Below, piece by piece: positions 1-12,462 of a DNA stretch of 64,000 bases (within the stretch, counting starts at the first letter, position 1; every line of letters starts with the position of its first letter). A program made the translations under genes and the position numbers. The stretch lies in the NCBI GenBank assembly GCA_905331475.1, contig CAJNYU010004233.1:44647-108646 (forward strand), written 5' to 3'. This stretch comes from Rotaria socialis. Lineage: Eukaryota; Rotifera; Eurotatoria; Philodinida; Philodinidae. Below the pieces are notes generated by a model. The model worked only from the letters and a program-made list of their open reading frames with translations, was not told the DNA's origin and did no database searches.

Positions 1-701
1 ATTTCAATACGGGCTGTTTTTAAAATTTTCTAAATTGAACAAGATTCATATCATTCATTGTAAGATATATGAGTCTTTAATAAACTGCAAGAAAATATTA
101 TTTTTTCTATCTTTAATAAGCATTCAAGTAACTTGTGGGCTAAATTTTGTCGCCTTAAAATTCATCTAATGTATTTTACTTACATTCTCCTGTTGAAATA
201 AATCGATAATAAAACTTTCTCTCTTACAGAAGATATTTTTTCTTACATTTTATATCTTAGTGAAACGCAGCCAAATCGTCTGTTGACTAGCAAATTTTAA
301 AAAGCAAGAAAACTGGATATATGTATATATATTTGAAAATCTCTACAAAGCTATCAAGTCTAGTGGTACATGGACGTATTGCCATAAACATAGATAAAAT
401 AAATTGAGTACAAAATTCTTTTTTTTTTCCATCATGTTCTGATCAAACAGTTGATTTATGTAACATGTAAGATATTTTCTCTTGTCTTAAAGTTGGATGT
501 CCAATTTCCATTTTTCGATAAAAAAAAAACATCGTTGTTTAACTAGCTAGCTATTCACTTCGATCCACCCTTTTTTTTATGTTACGCTCTTCACTTTTAA
601 TCGATATCATTTGAAAATGATTTCATATGAAGTTACTTAGCTACATGATTGAAAAAAGAAAACACCATCTTCAATTGATGTTTAATCAATTTTGATTTCA
701 G
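1..701. other. AT-rich stretch, no complete gene
   Basis: No convincing coding region is visible on either strand. The stretch probably holds upstream intron or exon sequence of the gene whose first recognised exon starts at 702, since that exon begins in mid-frame after an AG acceptor (TTTCAG ending at 701) and has no in-frame ATG. I could not identify the upstream exon. Confidence 0.4.
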
Positions 702-1929
702 TTCCAATGTATAGCAAACAGTTATATCCACTCATTTAAGCAAGCATCTGATCAATCGAATGTTTTACAGGCGAATGGTCCTATCAAATGTGTAGGAACT
801 AATAAAGAATTTGACTTTCTACTAACACCAGACCAAAACAAAGTCAAGTATGAAAATTATATTCAAAATTTAGCTAAATCAGAAAAAGGAAAAATAACTG
901 ACAATGATAAAAACAACCTGACAGAAAAAATACAAGATATTATTCATGCAAAAGAAAATCAATGCAGAAAGTATTTGTATGAAAATAAGTGGTATTGCTG
1001 TGTGTATCCATTGATTTTACAACTTATTTCTCATATTTTCTTTCTTGATAGATTTACAAACTCTAGATAGTCCAGAGAAGCAACAAAAAAAAGATAAAAT
1101 CAAGCAATGCGTATGGTTTAATATTGGAATCCTATCTTACAAACAATGGTTAAACAAAATAGAAAATTTTAAAACAACATTAAATATTGCACCATTTACA
1201 TATACTGGTGATGTTAATAAAGCGATTTTCCCTATGTTGAATGAAGTTTTACGAAATTCATATTTATTATTATCCTTACGAAAGCATTATCCAATAGAAA
1301 AAGAATTCAATAATCTTGCTGAACAGAATAATAATCGTACTATAAGCGGCTCATTTAAAAAGAGATCGTTAATGATATTAAAACATCAAGAAGAAATGAC
1401 TTGTAAAAACTTAAATCTAAATGATATTGATTCTCAAACAACATCAATTCGAAAAAGCACTTCACTAGTTTGTTTTTCTAACAATAAAAACATGTCAAAA
1501 AACAGTAGAAAGATGAAACAAGATTTTAAGAAAACTTGTAAACAGCAACTCATTGTGCTTAAACAATGTCCCGCAAAAGCGTCTTTAACAGAAAAAGAAC
1601 TGTTAGACTTTAAATTCAAATTTGCTGAACGAATGAAAACGAATGAGTATGAATTTGAAAAGTTCTGTGAAAATTATAAACATTCATTATGTTCATCGTC
1701 CAAACAAAACATAAATAAATGTTCAACAGCTATATTTGGCCCATGTCCATTTTCAACTGTAACAATCGAATCATTTAAAACGATAAAAACAAACAATAGT
1801 ACTGAGCTTCCATTAAAATTTCCTTGGAATGGAGTTTTTGATACAAAAATACCATCAACAACATGGAAAAATCCGACAATAGTCTTCTACTTCGAAACAA
1901 AATCATCCGAGGCGCATCACATAAAATAG
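702..1929 (+). CDS. Unknown Lys/Asn-rich protein, 5' end missing
   Basis: Two exons are visible: 702-999 and 1052-1929, joined by a 52-nt intron (GTGTGT...TTGATAG) that splits a Tyr codon. Together they read 391 residues without a stop, ending in TAG after AHHIK. The protein is very rich in Lys and Asn with scattered cysteines (about a dozen) and has no obvious signal peptide or membrane segment in the visible part. The C-terminal 40 residues (LKFPWNGVFDT..., ...NPTIVFYFETK) are more hydrophobic and may be a small folded unit. I do not recognise the family. The first recognised exon starts at an AG acceptor without an in-frame start codon, so at least one 5' exon is missing or lies before the window. 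The long open frame and clean intron support a real gene. Confidence 0.55.
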
Positions 1930-2145
1930 CAATTTCATTTTTGTGTACTCTTCATAGTTAAGATTTTTATCAAATAAAAGAAATTTCATTACAAAAAATG
2001 ATGTTTGCCACGTGATATTCAGTCATTTTCGTGCATAAAAAACTTTAAATATAATAAATATTTTTATTCTTATAATTAAATTAGATATTGATGTAAAAAT
2101 ATCGAATAGAAATGAAAACTAAATCATACGAAAAGACTTGTTTTA

Positions 2146-3455
2146 TTATTTTTCCATCAATCGGTAAATGTATACTATGTTTTCATTATAAGCAGGTACA
2201 AACATTTCTAGATATCCATCGTTGTCAACGTCTTCAACAGTAACTTGACCAATCGTTGATTTTTCAGATTTATGAATTATTGTTGTTGAATATTCCCAAT
2301 TCGATGGATCATTATCATGAATCGCTTCTAACAAATAGACACAACCATCATCATCACCAGACAATATTAAAATTGGTTTCTTCCGAATAGCAAGAGAATA
2401 AAATTGAATTGCAATGCCTTCTCCTGGTGCTCCTCGACCTTTGGCTTGTGTTAGTGGTTTAAATCCACTTGCAAGAATATGTTTTACGAAGTTTCCCGTA
2501 CGAATTTCACCTGAAGGTGGAAGTTCATAAGCAATGAGTGAACCATTAAATTCATCATTGACAGTAACAAGTAGATCAGGTTTATTATCACCATTAAGAT
2601 CTACGGTTAATTGCACGTATGCATATGGAAGTGGTTCATAGTCAATATGACGTACATGTAATTTAGTAGTATCATTCCAAAATGGATCTGAATCAGACCA
2701 AAACATTTGAAGTTTCCTTTCAAAAAATGAATTCGCAAAAAGAACCTAAAATAATAAAAATAAAGAATTTTCAAATTTTTTTCAGCACCAACAGATCATA
2801 CTTGTAAGGAATCAACTATGGCAAATTGTACTTGAATTTCTGGTCCACCATCCGATAGTAAATAGTTAAGTTTCCAAGGACCAGTTATCGTTCGATTTCC
2901 TGGATTTTTCAGCCAAATTAATTGAGTTCTAGGTGCACCGATTAATGGAACATTTGCACGTCCCGCTATTATGTCAATAAAGCCATCTCCGTCCATATCT
3001 TTGAATTCAGCATCATGATAGAACCAATTTGTTTTATCACTTGGTACTAACGGTGTTATAGTAGTTTCAGAGATGAAATAAAGATTTCCGTTAGTTTTAC
3101 CAGGCACAAGAAAACCACTTGGAACAATCATAGAATATTCTACTAATGGATCTGCTGATACGATACCGTTCGGCCATGTTATTTGACTGGTTATACGTGT
3201 TGGTATAATCTGTGTTGTTAATTGTTGTCCTATATTAGGTACACTGTAAACAGAGTCTGTAGTTTCTGGAATTGCATTGAAACAAGAAATAAATAAACCC
3301 CATGATGTTGAATTTAATGTCCATGTACGAAGAAGCGTTAAAAAGCCAGGATGAGCTAATTCGAATTTATTTATAAGAACTGGTGAGATCTCACTTTTTG
3401 TCAATAAAGGACAAGTTAAAGTACTCACAAGAGTAATAAACTGATAAAGTTGCAT
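2146..3455 (-). CDS. Secreted FG-GAP/VCBS repeat protein
   Basis: Two exons, 3455-2802 and 2745-2146, are joined by a 56-nt phase-0 intron (GTATGATC...TTTTAG), giving 417 residues. The start MQLYQFITLVSTLTCPLL looks like a secretion signal. At least three Asp-rich calcium-loop motifs typical of FG-GAP/VCBS beta-propeller blades are visible: DMDGDGFIDI near residue 153, DLNGDNKPDL near 267 and DVDNDGYLEM near 390. Each is followed by a hydrophobic strand. Known family members fold as seven-bladed propellers used in adhesion, ligand binding or carbohydrate-active enzymes; no separate catalytic domain is visible here, so the role is unknown. The architecture is more usual in bacteria and fungi than in animals, and acquisition by transfer is possible but not shown. 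Exon joining keeps the frame and restores a continuous propeller sequence (DSLQ|VLFANSF), so the model is fairly sure. Confidence 0.82.
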
Positions 3456-5495
3456 CCTATGAGATATAATAAAAAAAGTAAATGTAAATGTTTTATCTAT
3501 ACCATATTTGTTTTATAATCATGGTCATGTGTGCTGTAAAAGAAAACAACATTCTGCAGTGTCTTGCATTATTATGTAATACAGTTACATTTGTATGTCA
3601 TTTTTTTATCAAATAGTACCTGACTAGTCTTATATGAGCGATGATTTAAAAATGAAAATTTTATTGATAAAGTTATTTTTCATTATCATTTAAATTAGGA
3701 ATTTCTCGTTTTAGTCAAATCAAAAAAAATTTTACCATAATTTATTTCAGTATACTGCCTAAATTTTAACAACTGATTGATCGTTTATTCTATGCCACTT
3801 TAATATGTTTACTTAAGATATCACGCTATCTGTGCTATATTTGAAAACCAATAAATTTTAAATAAGCATACCGATCAATAGCTTCGTGCGAGATTTAACA
3901 TTCATTTGACTTTTTTCTTATTCAAAGAATTACAAATTTTCTTGTATATCATAACATTAAATATATGTGTGTGTGTGTTTGTTTTTTGTCGAGCATGGTT
4001 ATGATTTCCTAATCTTTTTGTTTTTAAATAAATGCGACTTATCTGGGATAGCTAATATCATAGTGAATTCCGCCAAACAATATCGTCATTTACCTTGCCA
4101 GTTTCTATTGTGATTTGTTATTTCATGAACAATCAGTGGTGGATTTTCGAGAAAAAAGTACTGAGGGATAATAGTTTAATTTTCGGAAAAAAGGATTGTA
4201 ATTTTCCTAGCAAAAAAGACTCAGCTGATATCACTCATGATAACCCTCAAGATATTTTTATGATCACGAACACTTCTAGTCTCCATAGTAGTTTCTCTGA
4301 TCTTCACTTTATCGTTACCAATCATAAACGTCTAGATTCGTCACTAGTGTGCAAGCTAGCGTCGACATTAATGATGATATTCACGTAGATTATGTGCATC
4401 ATCTCATTCCTTATATTCACTTACGAACTCATGGCCTCGTTTCGTAAATTCTAGATTTCTAGACTGAATCATCATATATATCGAAAGTTTTATCAATGCC
4501 GTCATTATCGATTAACTACAAATAACTAGTTGACAGCCGAATAAGTATGATATCGAACTAGATCTTTGACAGATATAAGCATGTTTTTTATACAACTAAA
4601 TTTTGTTCATTACACTAACGAATAGCCATATGTGACTCGAATTGTTTTTTATGTTTATCATTTGATTGATAAGATATTTAGATGAAAATATCCATATAGA
4701 AAATACTGCTGTCAAATCTACTGATTTAGCAAGAAGATTTTCCACTATTGAACTTTTGTTCTAGCGAAGAAATCTCCTGAAACCACAAGCTAATTTTTCA
4801 TAATCGTTGCTAACTTTTCGATGTGTTATCAGTTAGAATTTTTTTAACAACTTGAATCAATCAAACGAAAAAAAAAGAACTTTTACACTATTTCATGTGT
4901 TGAACAATCGCGAAGAAACTACACTGTTTCTACTTGAGTTTTCAAAAACTAAGATGATCGAATTCATAAACAAATACTATAACAAAGACTTGTACAAATG
5001 TGAACAAGAGGAAAGAGCTAACGGTATAGACGAACAATCTGTTATTTTTATTTTTATTTTTCAATTACAAATACATCAATCTTGGTTTCTTTGATGATTA
5101 ATTATCAGCTGATCAGATGATATTCAATGAAGTATACACATAAACTTTCTATCTCAGTTAGATGTTATTATTTGTTACTACATTTATTCGTTAAGAAGAT
5201 CTAACGCATGACTAATCGTTTGCATTCAGGTCATTAACTGCTTAAATAAACTAAGGAAACGATGTCATTTATTATCATACGATGCGAGAAAATTTTTTTT
5301 TCTATTAACAACTGACTGATTTCTTAAGAGAGAAAAAATTAGGCGCTGAGGCTATTCGGTCGAGTATACAAAGAAAGAAGAAGAAAAAAGAACGATAGAC
5401 ATTTGTCTTGTCGATTGAAGTTGAGTTCTATGCCGTTCAATTAACATACATTTTCTTCTTCGCTTCATTCTTATATTCATTTATTCGTTGATACA
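3456..5495. other. Intergenic, no gene seen
   Basis: The stretch is between the divergent FG-GAP and frizzled-related genes, so it should contain both promoters. It holds a short (GT)n run near 3966-3980 and two open frames (4095-4388, 4852-5094) that start at TTG, lack splice support and show no domain; I treat them as chance. No RNA gene was recognised. Confidence 0.5.
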
Positions 5496-6520
5496 ATGTT
5501 GTTTGCTGTATTCTTCTTGTATGTCTGTTCATTGAGTACAGCGGATAATTTTTTCCCATCAAGTATTAATCGTTGTCTACCAATTCCATCGAATTTTTCT
5601 TTATGTTATGGCCTTGGTTATACACAAATGCATTTACCGAATTTGCTTCACTATGAAACTATAAATGAAATTGAACATGAATTACCTTTATGGCAATCAC
5701 TTCTCGATTTAGAGTGTCATGCAAATTCTCGATTATTGCTCTGTTCGATATTAGCACCGGTATGTCTTCAGCAAATATCAGAAAGACGAACACTTGTTTC
5801 ATTTGATAATAATCAAGATTCGAGACTTTTAATGACACATGAAAATCGAAAATTTCTATATCCTTGTCGTACACTTTGTGAATCAGTCAAACAAAGTTGT
5901 GAACCAAAAATGATAAAACAATTTGGATATAAATGGCCAAATACAAGTAAGACTTAATCATCGAACTCAAACGAAACGTAACATAATCTATAATTTAAAA
6001 TAATATTTTAGTTGCCTGTGATCAATATCCAGAAGAAACAGATCTATGTGTGTCTCATTCTTCATCATCAACAACTAGTACATTACCATCAACCACTAGT
6101 ACATTACCATCAACCACTAGTACATTCAAATCTCCAATGATTTCAAAGGCCCATTTATGTTTCATGTGTCAATCACAAGCCACTGTAAGTGATTTACTTA
6201 ATGACTATTGCCGTTCATCGATTGTGGTTCGTACTCGTCCAATTAAAATGTCATCAATATCAGAAAATAATTTCATATTTGCAAATAAGTATAAAGTTCG
6301 ATATTTTAAACGATTAGATAACAATGAAATGAAATTTGATTTTCCAATTAAAAATTGCTCATGTATCAAATTAAATTCACCAATTGTTTTATTTCTTTCA
6401 TCAAATGGCGAAATTATTCGATTTATATCCGTTAAACGAAATCCGCGCGTGTTTAAAAGATTTCGAAATACAATAGTTTTACGAAAACCTCGATGCCACG
6501 TCGATTATAAATTTCATTGA
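5496..6520 (+). CDS. Secreted frizzled-related protein (CRD + NTR)
   Basis: Two exons, 5496-5946 and 6012-6520, are joined by a 65-nt phase-1 intron (GTAAGA...TTTTAG), giving 319 residues. A signal peptide (about 1-16) precedes a frizzled cysteine-rich domain at residues 27-163 with all ten cysteines, including the blocks SLCYGLGYTQMHLPNLL, LLLCSILAPVCL, YPCRTLCESV and PNTIACDQYPEETDLC. About 20 extra residues sit between the fifth and sixth cysteines. A Ser/Thr/Pro linker with tandem TTSTLPS repeats leads to a netrin-like (NTR) domain at about 200-315. There is no seven-TM region, so this is a secreted Wnt modulator of the sFRP type rather than a Frizzled receptor. In animals sFRPs bind Wnt ligands outside the cell. 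Which vertebrate sFRP group it matches cannot be told by eye. Confidence 0.9.
6068..6128 (+). repeat. 21-bp coding minisatellite (TTSTLPS linker)
   Basis: A 21-bp unit (about ACTAGTACATTACCATCAAC plus one base) is repeated almost exactly about three times, with the last copy diverging. It is in frame inside the sFRP coding exon and encodes the TTSTLPS tandem linker between the CRD and NTR domains. Near-identity of the copies points to recent expansion; copy number may vary between alleles. Confidence 0.85.
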
Positions 6521-8963
6521 ACAATCTCCTTTTTCTTAATTTGAAATTTAGATGATAGTTGTCATTGTACGAGCCACTGTTTCATGCTTAATAAATCAAA
6601 ACTCAGCATTGAAGTAATAGATGCATTTTTATAATTATTATGCGACTATTGATCCACAATATTAATTAACATAGAATAAAAAGACAAATGAAATAGCTTA
6701 AATAGAATTATAAAATCAAGTTATTAAATATATCTGTCAAACAATTGATGGTCTATTGGAAGTATTATACTCATACAAGTGTATGATTCATTCAGTTCTA
6801 GTACTTCTTTTAGCAATCTAATCATAACCAATGAGTAAATTTGAGCTCACATTAGGATGTTTCCCTAGGTTACATTTATCATCATTATCTCATGATTCCA
6901 AATTGTTCACTTGATTCAACGTCTAATTACATTCATGCTTATGAATATTTTTTCCGATAAAAGTAAGCAATCAGTAATTTACAATGGAACAAAACTGTAG
7001 CTGCTTCAAAATCATTGACTATAAGTTGTCTTCATTAGCTAAAAATCAATTATATCAGTGATACAGATGATTTAATAACCAATGGATTAACAGCCACTTG
7101 ACCAATCGGAATCCGAAGTTGTAACTACGTCTAAACTAAGAAGCAAGTGTACTGATTACATGATATCAAGAAATAAAACAAATAAACTGTAAGTTCAATG
7201 AAATAATCAACAAAACAGAAGTGTATTTGAGTGAAGAATAATGTAAATGCTTTATTCTTGTGTCACGATGCTATATTATGAGTCACTATAAAGAATGAAA
7301 ATTTTTACCTTTGAATCTAAAAAGTTATACAACAATAGAGAAAATACATATGAAATATTCTATATGTTAGAAGAAAGGAATATCGACGTTTTCATTTCAC
7401 ATTTCTTATCACATATATCTTATTACATAAGCCTAAATTCTAGTAAGAAAATATAATTTTTATCCATAGAGAAATGACGAGTTATAAAGTATTCATAAAA
7501 TTTTAATATTGTCTAATAAAATATTTTCTAGCAGTGTTAAATTCAATTGTCACCTTTATCTTCTGTTGCTTTCAAGATTAAACTAAGCGAAAAATCATAG
7601 AGCAAACCCGCTAGCTACGATTGAAATAATCGTATAATCTATATTTTAATAAAGTGGCATTCCATCATCTTAGAGAAATAAATCCTATCTATGCGAGGAG
7701 AGACACATACTAGGATTAAACGATGCAAAAAAAACCATTCGACATAATGAAGATAAGCACAGACATTTGAAATGAATTAAATTTCTAAGAAAAATTCATA
7801 TTTTTCATCAGGGAATTAAATGTTATAAATATTTTAAAATTTTCTTTATGATAATTTTCTTGAATTCAGAAACATTTTAAAATGTTCAAACAGAATTCTA
7901 TATTGTTCATTCAGTTTTTTAAGAAAGATCACTGACGGCAATTCTTTAGGAAAACGAAATGCCTGTCAAATACAAATATTTGTGTTCACTAAGGATTCTT
8001 TTCCTGACACAAGTACACATACTGATTGTGATTGTTGCGCATAGCAAAGTTTTTGAGATATTCCGAATATAAACGTTATCAAACGTTACGACTAATATAG
8101 TTTTTTCGGTCACGTTAACTATACTTGTATAGATATTATGTTTTTATAAACTAAAACATAACATATTTGATCAAATTTCTTAGTTAGTTCGGAAAAATCT
8201 TCCTTTACTTATTAGTTATTAGATGAAATACTATGGAATCTGTATTGTCAATATATTTCATATGTTGAAACTTTTCAACACCGTAAAATACAACCATTCA
8301 TTTCAAGTTATCGTTATCGAAAGATGTCACTCTTCTCCTCGTATTATGTACATTTCAACTACAGTCATCCAAACAATTTGACTTTTCTCAGTTATGATTT
8401 TTTACCTCAATAAACGTAACAAACATTCCAGACAATTATCACATGTTAAGTGTCTACAAGTTGAAGTACAAAAACGATCTTGCAATATTTCTCTTGTATA
8501 ATTCATTTCTTAGCAACAAGATAATAAAAATAAATGAGTCGTCACTGTTTTTAATTTCACCACTGTAAAGAACGAAAAACACAATGAGTCACAATAATAG
8601 AGCTTATAAAAAAATACATTATGTTAACTGGCAACACTTCCTTTCAGCTATCTCAATTTTTCACTGAAAGGCACAGTTTTTTGATTGTTTTTAAAGTTGA
8701 ATATTGAAAGAATTGCGAAAATTTTCCAATGATGTAATAAAATATCTGAAGTAGAACTACTTAATACTATTTTACTAGGTTTTTATTACTTGCAACTATT
8801 ATGCGTCTAACAAGATCGATTATTTAGTCATTATACAGATCAGTTTGTTCTTGTAGAATTGTTGAATTATTTATTTTAAGTTGGATAAATATTGAATATT
8901 GGAATAATTCAAAATTTGTCGACTGCCGACAATTCCGAAATTAATTATAACATTGGCAATATC
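6521..8963. other. Intergenic, no gene seen
   Basis: About 2.4 kb of AT-rich DNA. Stops are dense in all frames and no domain, tRNA or repeat family was recognised. The right end should hold the promoter of the ADP-ribosylglycohydrolase gene. Confidence 0.5.
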
Positions 8964-11536
8964 ATGGGATGTGGACGTAAGAATTTTTATAACATGTCGC
9001 AAAATACTAATACTTTCATTTTAACTGAATATTCCTTGCCTTTTATCAAGCATCAGTCTTTACTCTAATTTTTCATTTTAGAATCTCGAATTTCACCAGT
9101 AATTAATCCTGTAGCTGGCTCTGAAAAAGGTAATGTACCAACATTTTTCTTTAGCGAATAATTAAGTTAATCACTGTGATGCTATTCGACCTGTATTTCT
9201 TATAAAAGCTATATTTCATGGGAAAATCATTTATTCTGTCATAGATTTCAATTGTTTTAACTATATTGTAGAACAAAAAGAGTCAGAAAATATTAGAAAA
9301 CCTGCCGTTTTTTTTTATACATAGTCTTCTGACAGTGACCCGACGGATGTTACTCGGATAATAAGCTTGGTGTTACTGACAGCCTGAAATAGTCCAGATA
9401 TGGAAAGAATATTGTTCGTGGAATAGAATACAAACAAGGAGCTTGAGCCCTTTTCAGAAAAAATAAAGAATTTTTATGAGTAGACAAGTTTTGGACTACC
9501 AGCATCCGCTCCCGTACCTATGATTGCGCTACAATTCTTGCGGGAACTTTTCTCACAAGCAAGATCATGATAGTTAAAAGGCTAATAAATCAAAGTTGAA
9601 AATTAACATATGAATTCGGTAATCTTCGATGAATGAGAAGAGATTGTTTTTTTCATGAGTAACTCACTAATAAAATGCTGAAATTATTGGAAAAAAAATC
9701 AGCATCGTGTGACAGGTATCTTGAAAGATACCATTTAATATTTATCTTTCCAAATTAACACGTATGAATATAAGCGAATATTAATTTTGATTTGTCGAAT
9801 TTGATTATGAAAAACACTATTAGCTTTTACTGTATTTATTTTTCGTTATTTACTGAGAAGTAAACAAGATTTCATAATCAAACTTTGTAACAATATTATT
9901 AGTAACGGTTTATTTTGATAGAAGAACAACTACATTCACATTCTGGTTAGATTCTTTATGCTAATTCTGATAATATGGAAAAGCTATTTCGCACGGCGAC
10001 ATTAAAAAGACTAGAAGATTGAGTAGAAATAATGTATTAAAAAAATCTTGTTCTTATCACTTTATAAAGGAAATGCTTTATTTCATAAAAACTATATGCA
10101 ATCTGAATGCTTGTTTCCTACAAAGGCTTCTAGTCTAAGGTCGACTTAATGGATTAATAAAACAATCTAACATTTCAAATTTTATTTTTTTCAATTCATT
10201 TTTAGTTATTTTGCATAAATGTCAAGAAATATAAACTAAGAGAATAACATCATTTTTTTCTTCTTGTAATAAACGTCTGTATTCCAGTTTGATTGATTAT
10301 GGATAAGAATTCAATATTTAGATATTTAGATATTTAGATCTACGTTGGCTTTATCCTAAATATCATGACGACAATCAACAAACTATCTTCAGACCTCATG
10401 AGCTTGAATCATTCTTGCGCAACCCGCCTTCAACTATTGACACTAAACTACTTAATTCTATTCGAGGTTCCATTTTCGGTCTAGCTCTAGGCGACGCTCT
10501 TGGTGCTCATGTTGAATTTAGACCTCATCAGTACATGCTTGAACATCCAGTCGAAGAACTTGAACAAGGAGGTACTTGGGGTCTTAAAAAAGGACAGGTA
10601 ATCAATTTAGAGAACCCAAGATCTAAAGTTAAGCAATTTGAAACCTTTATGATTTAGTTTACTGACGACACTTCTATGGCACTTTGTTTAGCTATTTCAT
10701 TAATAACTGAAGGCGAATTTAACCCATACAATCAATTAGTTTTTTACAAATATTGGTACAGAAAAGGCTATATGTCCTCTACAGGACAATGCTTTGATAT
10801 TGGGTCAGCAACTAGACAATCATTAAATGAATTTGAATACCGTCAACGTCATTTTGCTAAGAAAAATGATATCCCTGTGGAAACTTTAGATTTTCAAACT
10901 GACACGGAGATTTTACATAATTTTGATGTGTATTGTGGCAAAATAGATGCAGCTGGCAACGGAGGTCTTATGCGTCTTGCACCAGTACCACTCTTCTTCC
11001 ATCAAGATCCGAAGAAAGCTGTTGAATATTCAGGCCTAAGTACTAAAACAACTCACGGAGATCCCAAAGCTTCTGATGCATGCCGCTTTTATGGCGCTTT
11101 GATTGTAGCTGCTGTTCAAGGAGCATCAAAGGCACATTTATTAGATAGTAATTTCTACAAAATCCATAAAGATTGGTTTGGTGATGAACCACTTCATGAA
11201 GATGTGAGGGAAATTGCTGAGGGATCTTATAAACACAAAGACGGTTATAAAGCTGGTATTCGAGGTAAAGGATTTGTTCTTAACAGTTTAGAAGCTGCTC
11301 TATGGGCATTTTGGTCCGATGAGGATTCATTTGAGAAAGGTGCTTTGGCTGCAGTCAATCTCGGTGATGATACTGATACGACCGCAGCTATTTATGGACA
11401 ATTAGCTGGTGCTTGTTACGGTTATAAAAAATTACCAATTAGATGGGTTCAACATGTCTATGCAGCGAAGTTTATTACATGCCTGTGTAAATGGATTGCT
11501 TATCTAGGCATAATATGGTCCGAACGAGAACAATGA
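8964..11536 (+). CDS. ADP-ribosylglycohydrolase (DraG/ARH family)
   Basis: The certain part is two exons, 10338-10597 and 10658-11536, separated by a 60-nt phase-0 intron. They encode the ARH fold: RGSIFGLALGDALGAHVEF, then FTDDTSMALCLA (metal ligands T-D-D), NGGLMRLAPVPLF, STKTTHGDPKASDACRFYG, and LGDDTDTTAAIYGQLAG carrying the second Asp/Thr metal-binding set. Both halves of the binuclear Mg site are present, so it is probably active in removing ADP-ribose from proteins or small molecules. No ATG lies in frame at the left end of this part. Two small upstream exons fit: 8964-8976 (MGCG) and 9082-9129, which join in frame to 10338 across a 1.2-kb intron to give 399 residues. The MGC start would favour N-myristoylation plus palmitoylation and membrane attachment. 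An alternative adds an exon at 9272-9306 and uses the acceptor before 10322. The core call is sure; the 5' exons are inferred. Confidence 0.85.
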
Positions 11537-12462
11537 TTATCCTAATCGGAAGTTCAAACTTTGGTTGAATGAAACCAATAAAAGGATTCTGATCTCACAT
11601 ATAATTGCCTCCTGATAACCTCTTACACATAGAAAAGAAACTAATAAATACAAACTGAATTCATAATCGAATATTGTTGATAGGAAAACGCAATTTGGAG
11701 ATCAAGAATACAATAGTCACTTTTTAAATCATTTTTCAGCACAAAAACGAAACAGAAATTTTCGTATAGTAAGTATATGTATGTACATATTACAATAACA
11801 GAAATGATTTGTATGTGGTTTTAATTGAAATTATATTCATTGAATAAAGCATATCAGTTAGTGCAGAATTTAAAAGCACTACATGGATCATATGTAAATT
11901 ATGGAGACATTTTTGAAAATACTAACAGCATAATAATTGTTGGGCCTCTCGTTATTTCACTGACGTGAGCTTAAACCGACGATTCAAGTTACTAATACCG
12001 TACGATAACTCATAAAAAGAGGAAGCATGTTGAAAAAGAAAACATAGTTTCATTGAAGAATCTTTTGTCAGCGATTTCGTGAATCTGAATACAGGTGATT
12101 TACTAGTTTTATTCCAATTAGCTACTTACTTGATTTAATTAACCTATTATATAGAATATTAATAGGGATTTTCTTTCAATTTTCACATCATAAATATATT
12201 TGATGTGAAGTTTTTAACTGATTAAATTGGAAATCATACTCAGACATTGATCGTAAATTCATCATAATATTGAATGATGCCGTCTTTTCTGCTGAATGAA
12301 AAAGAAGCAGAATACCATTTATATTGTGCATGTATACATATCTTTATTTAACTCAATTACAAACAGATCAAAGTTATGAAGGGTAGAAATAAGTTCATTT
12401 CATCAAAAGCTCTTTTGAATTATTATTTAATTAATTACAAATTGTAAATGAAATATAAGAAT
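11537..12462. other. Intergenic between convergent genes
   Basis: About 0.9 kb separates the 3' ends of the ADP-ribosylglycohydrolase (+) and multicopper oxidase (-) genes. It should hold both 3' UTRs. AATAAA-like hexamers are frequent but not diagnostic in DNA this AT-rich. Nothing else was recognised. Confidence 0.5.

Noticed and set aside
4095..5094. Two plus-strand open frames of 97 and 80 codons
   Set aside because: Both begin at TTG, have no domain, no splice partners and no flanking signals.
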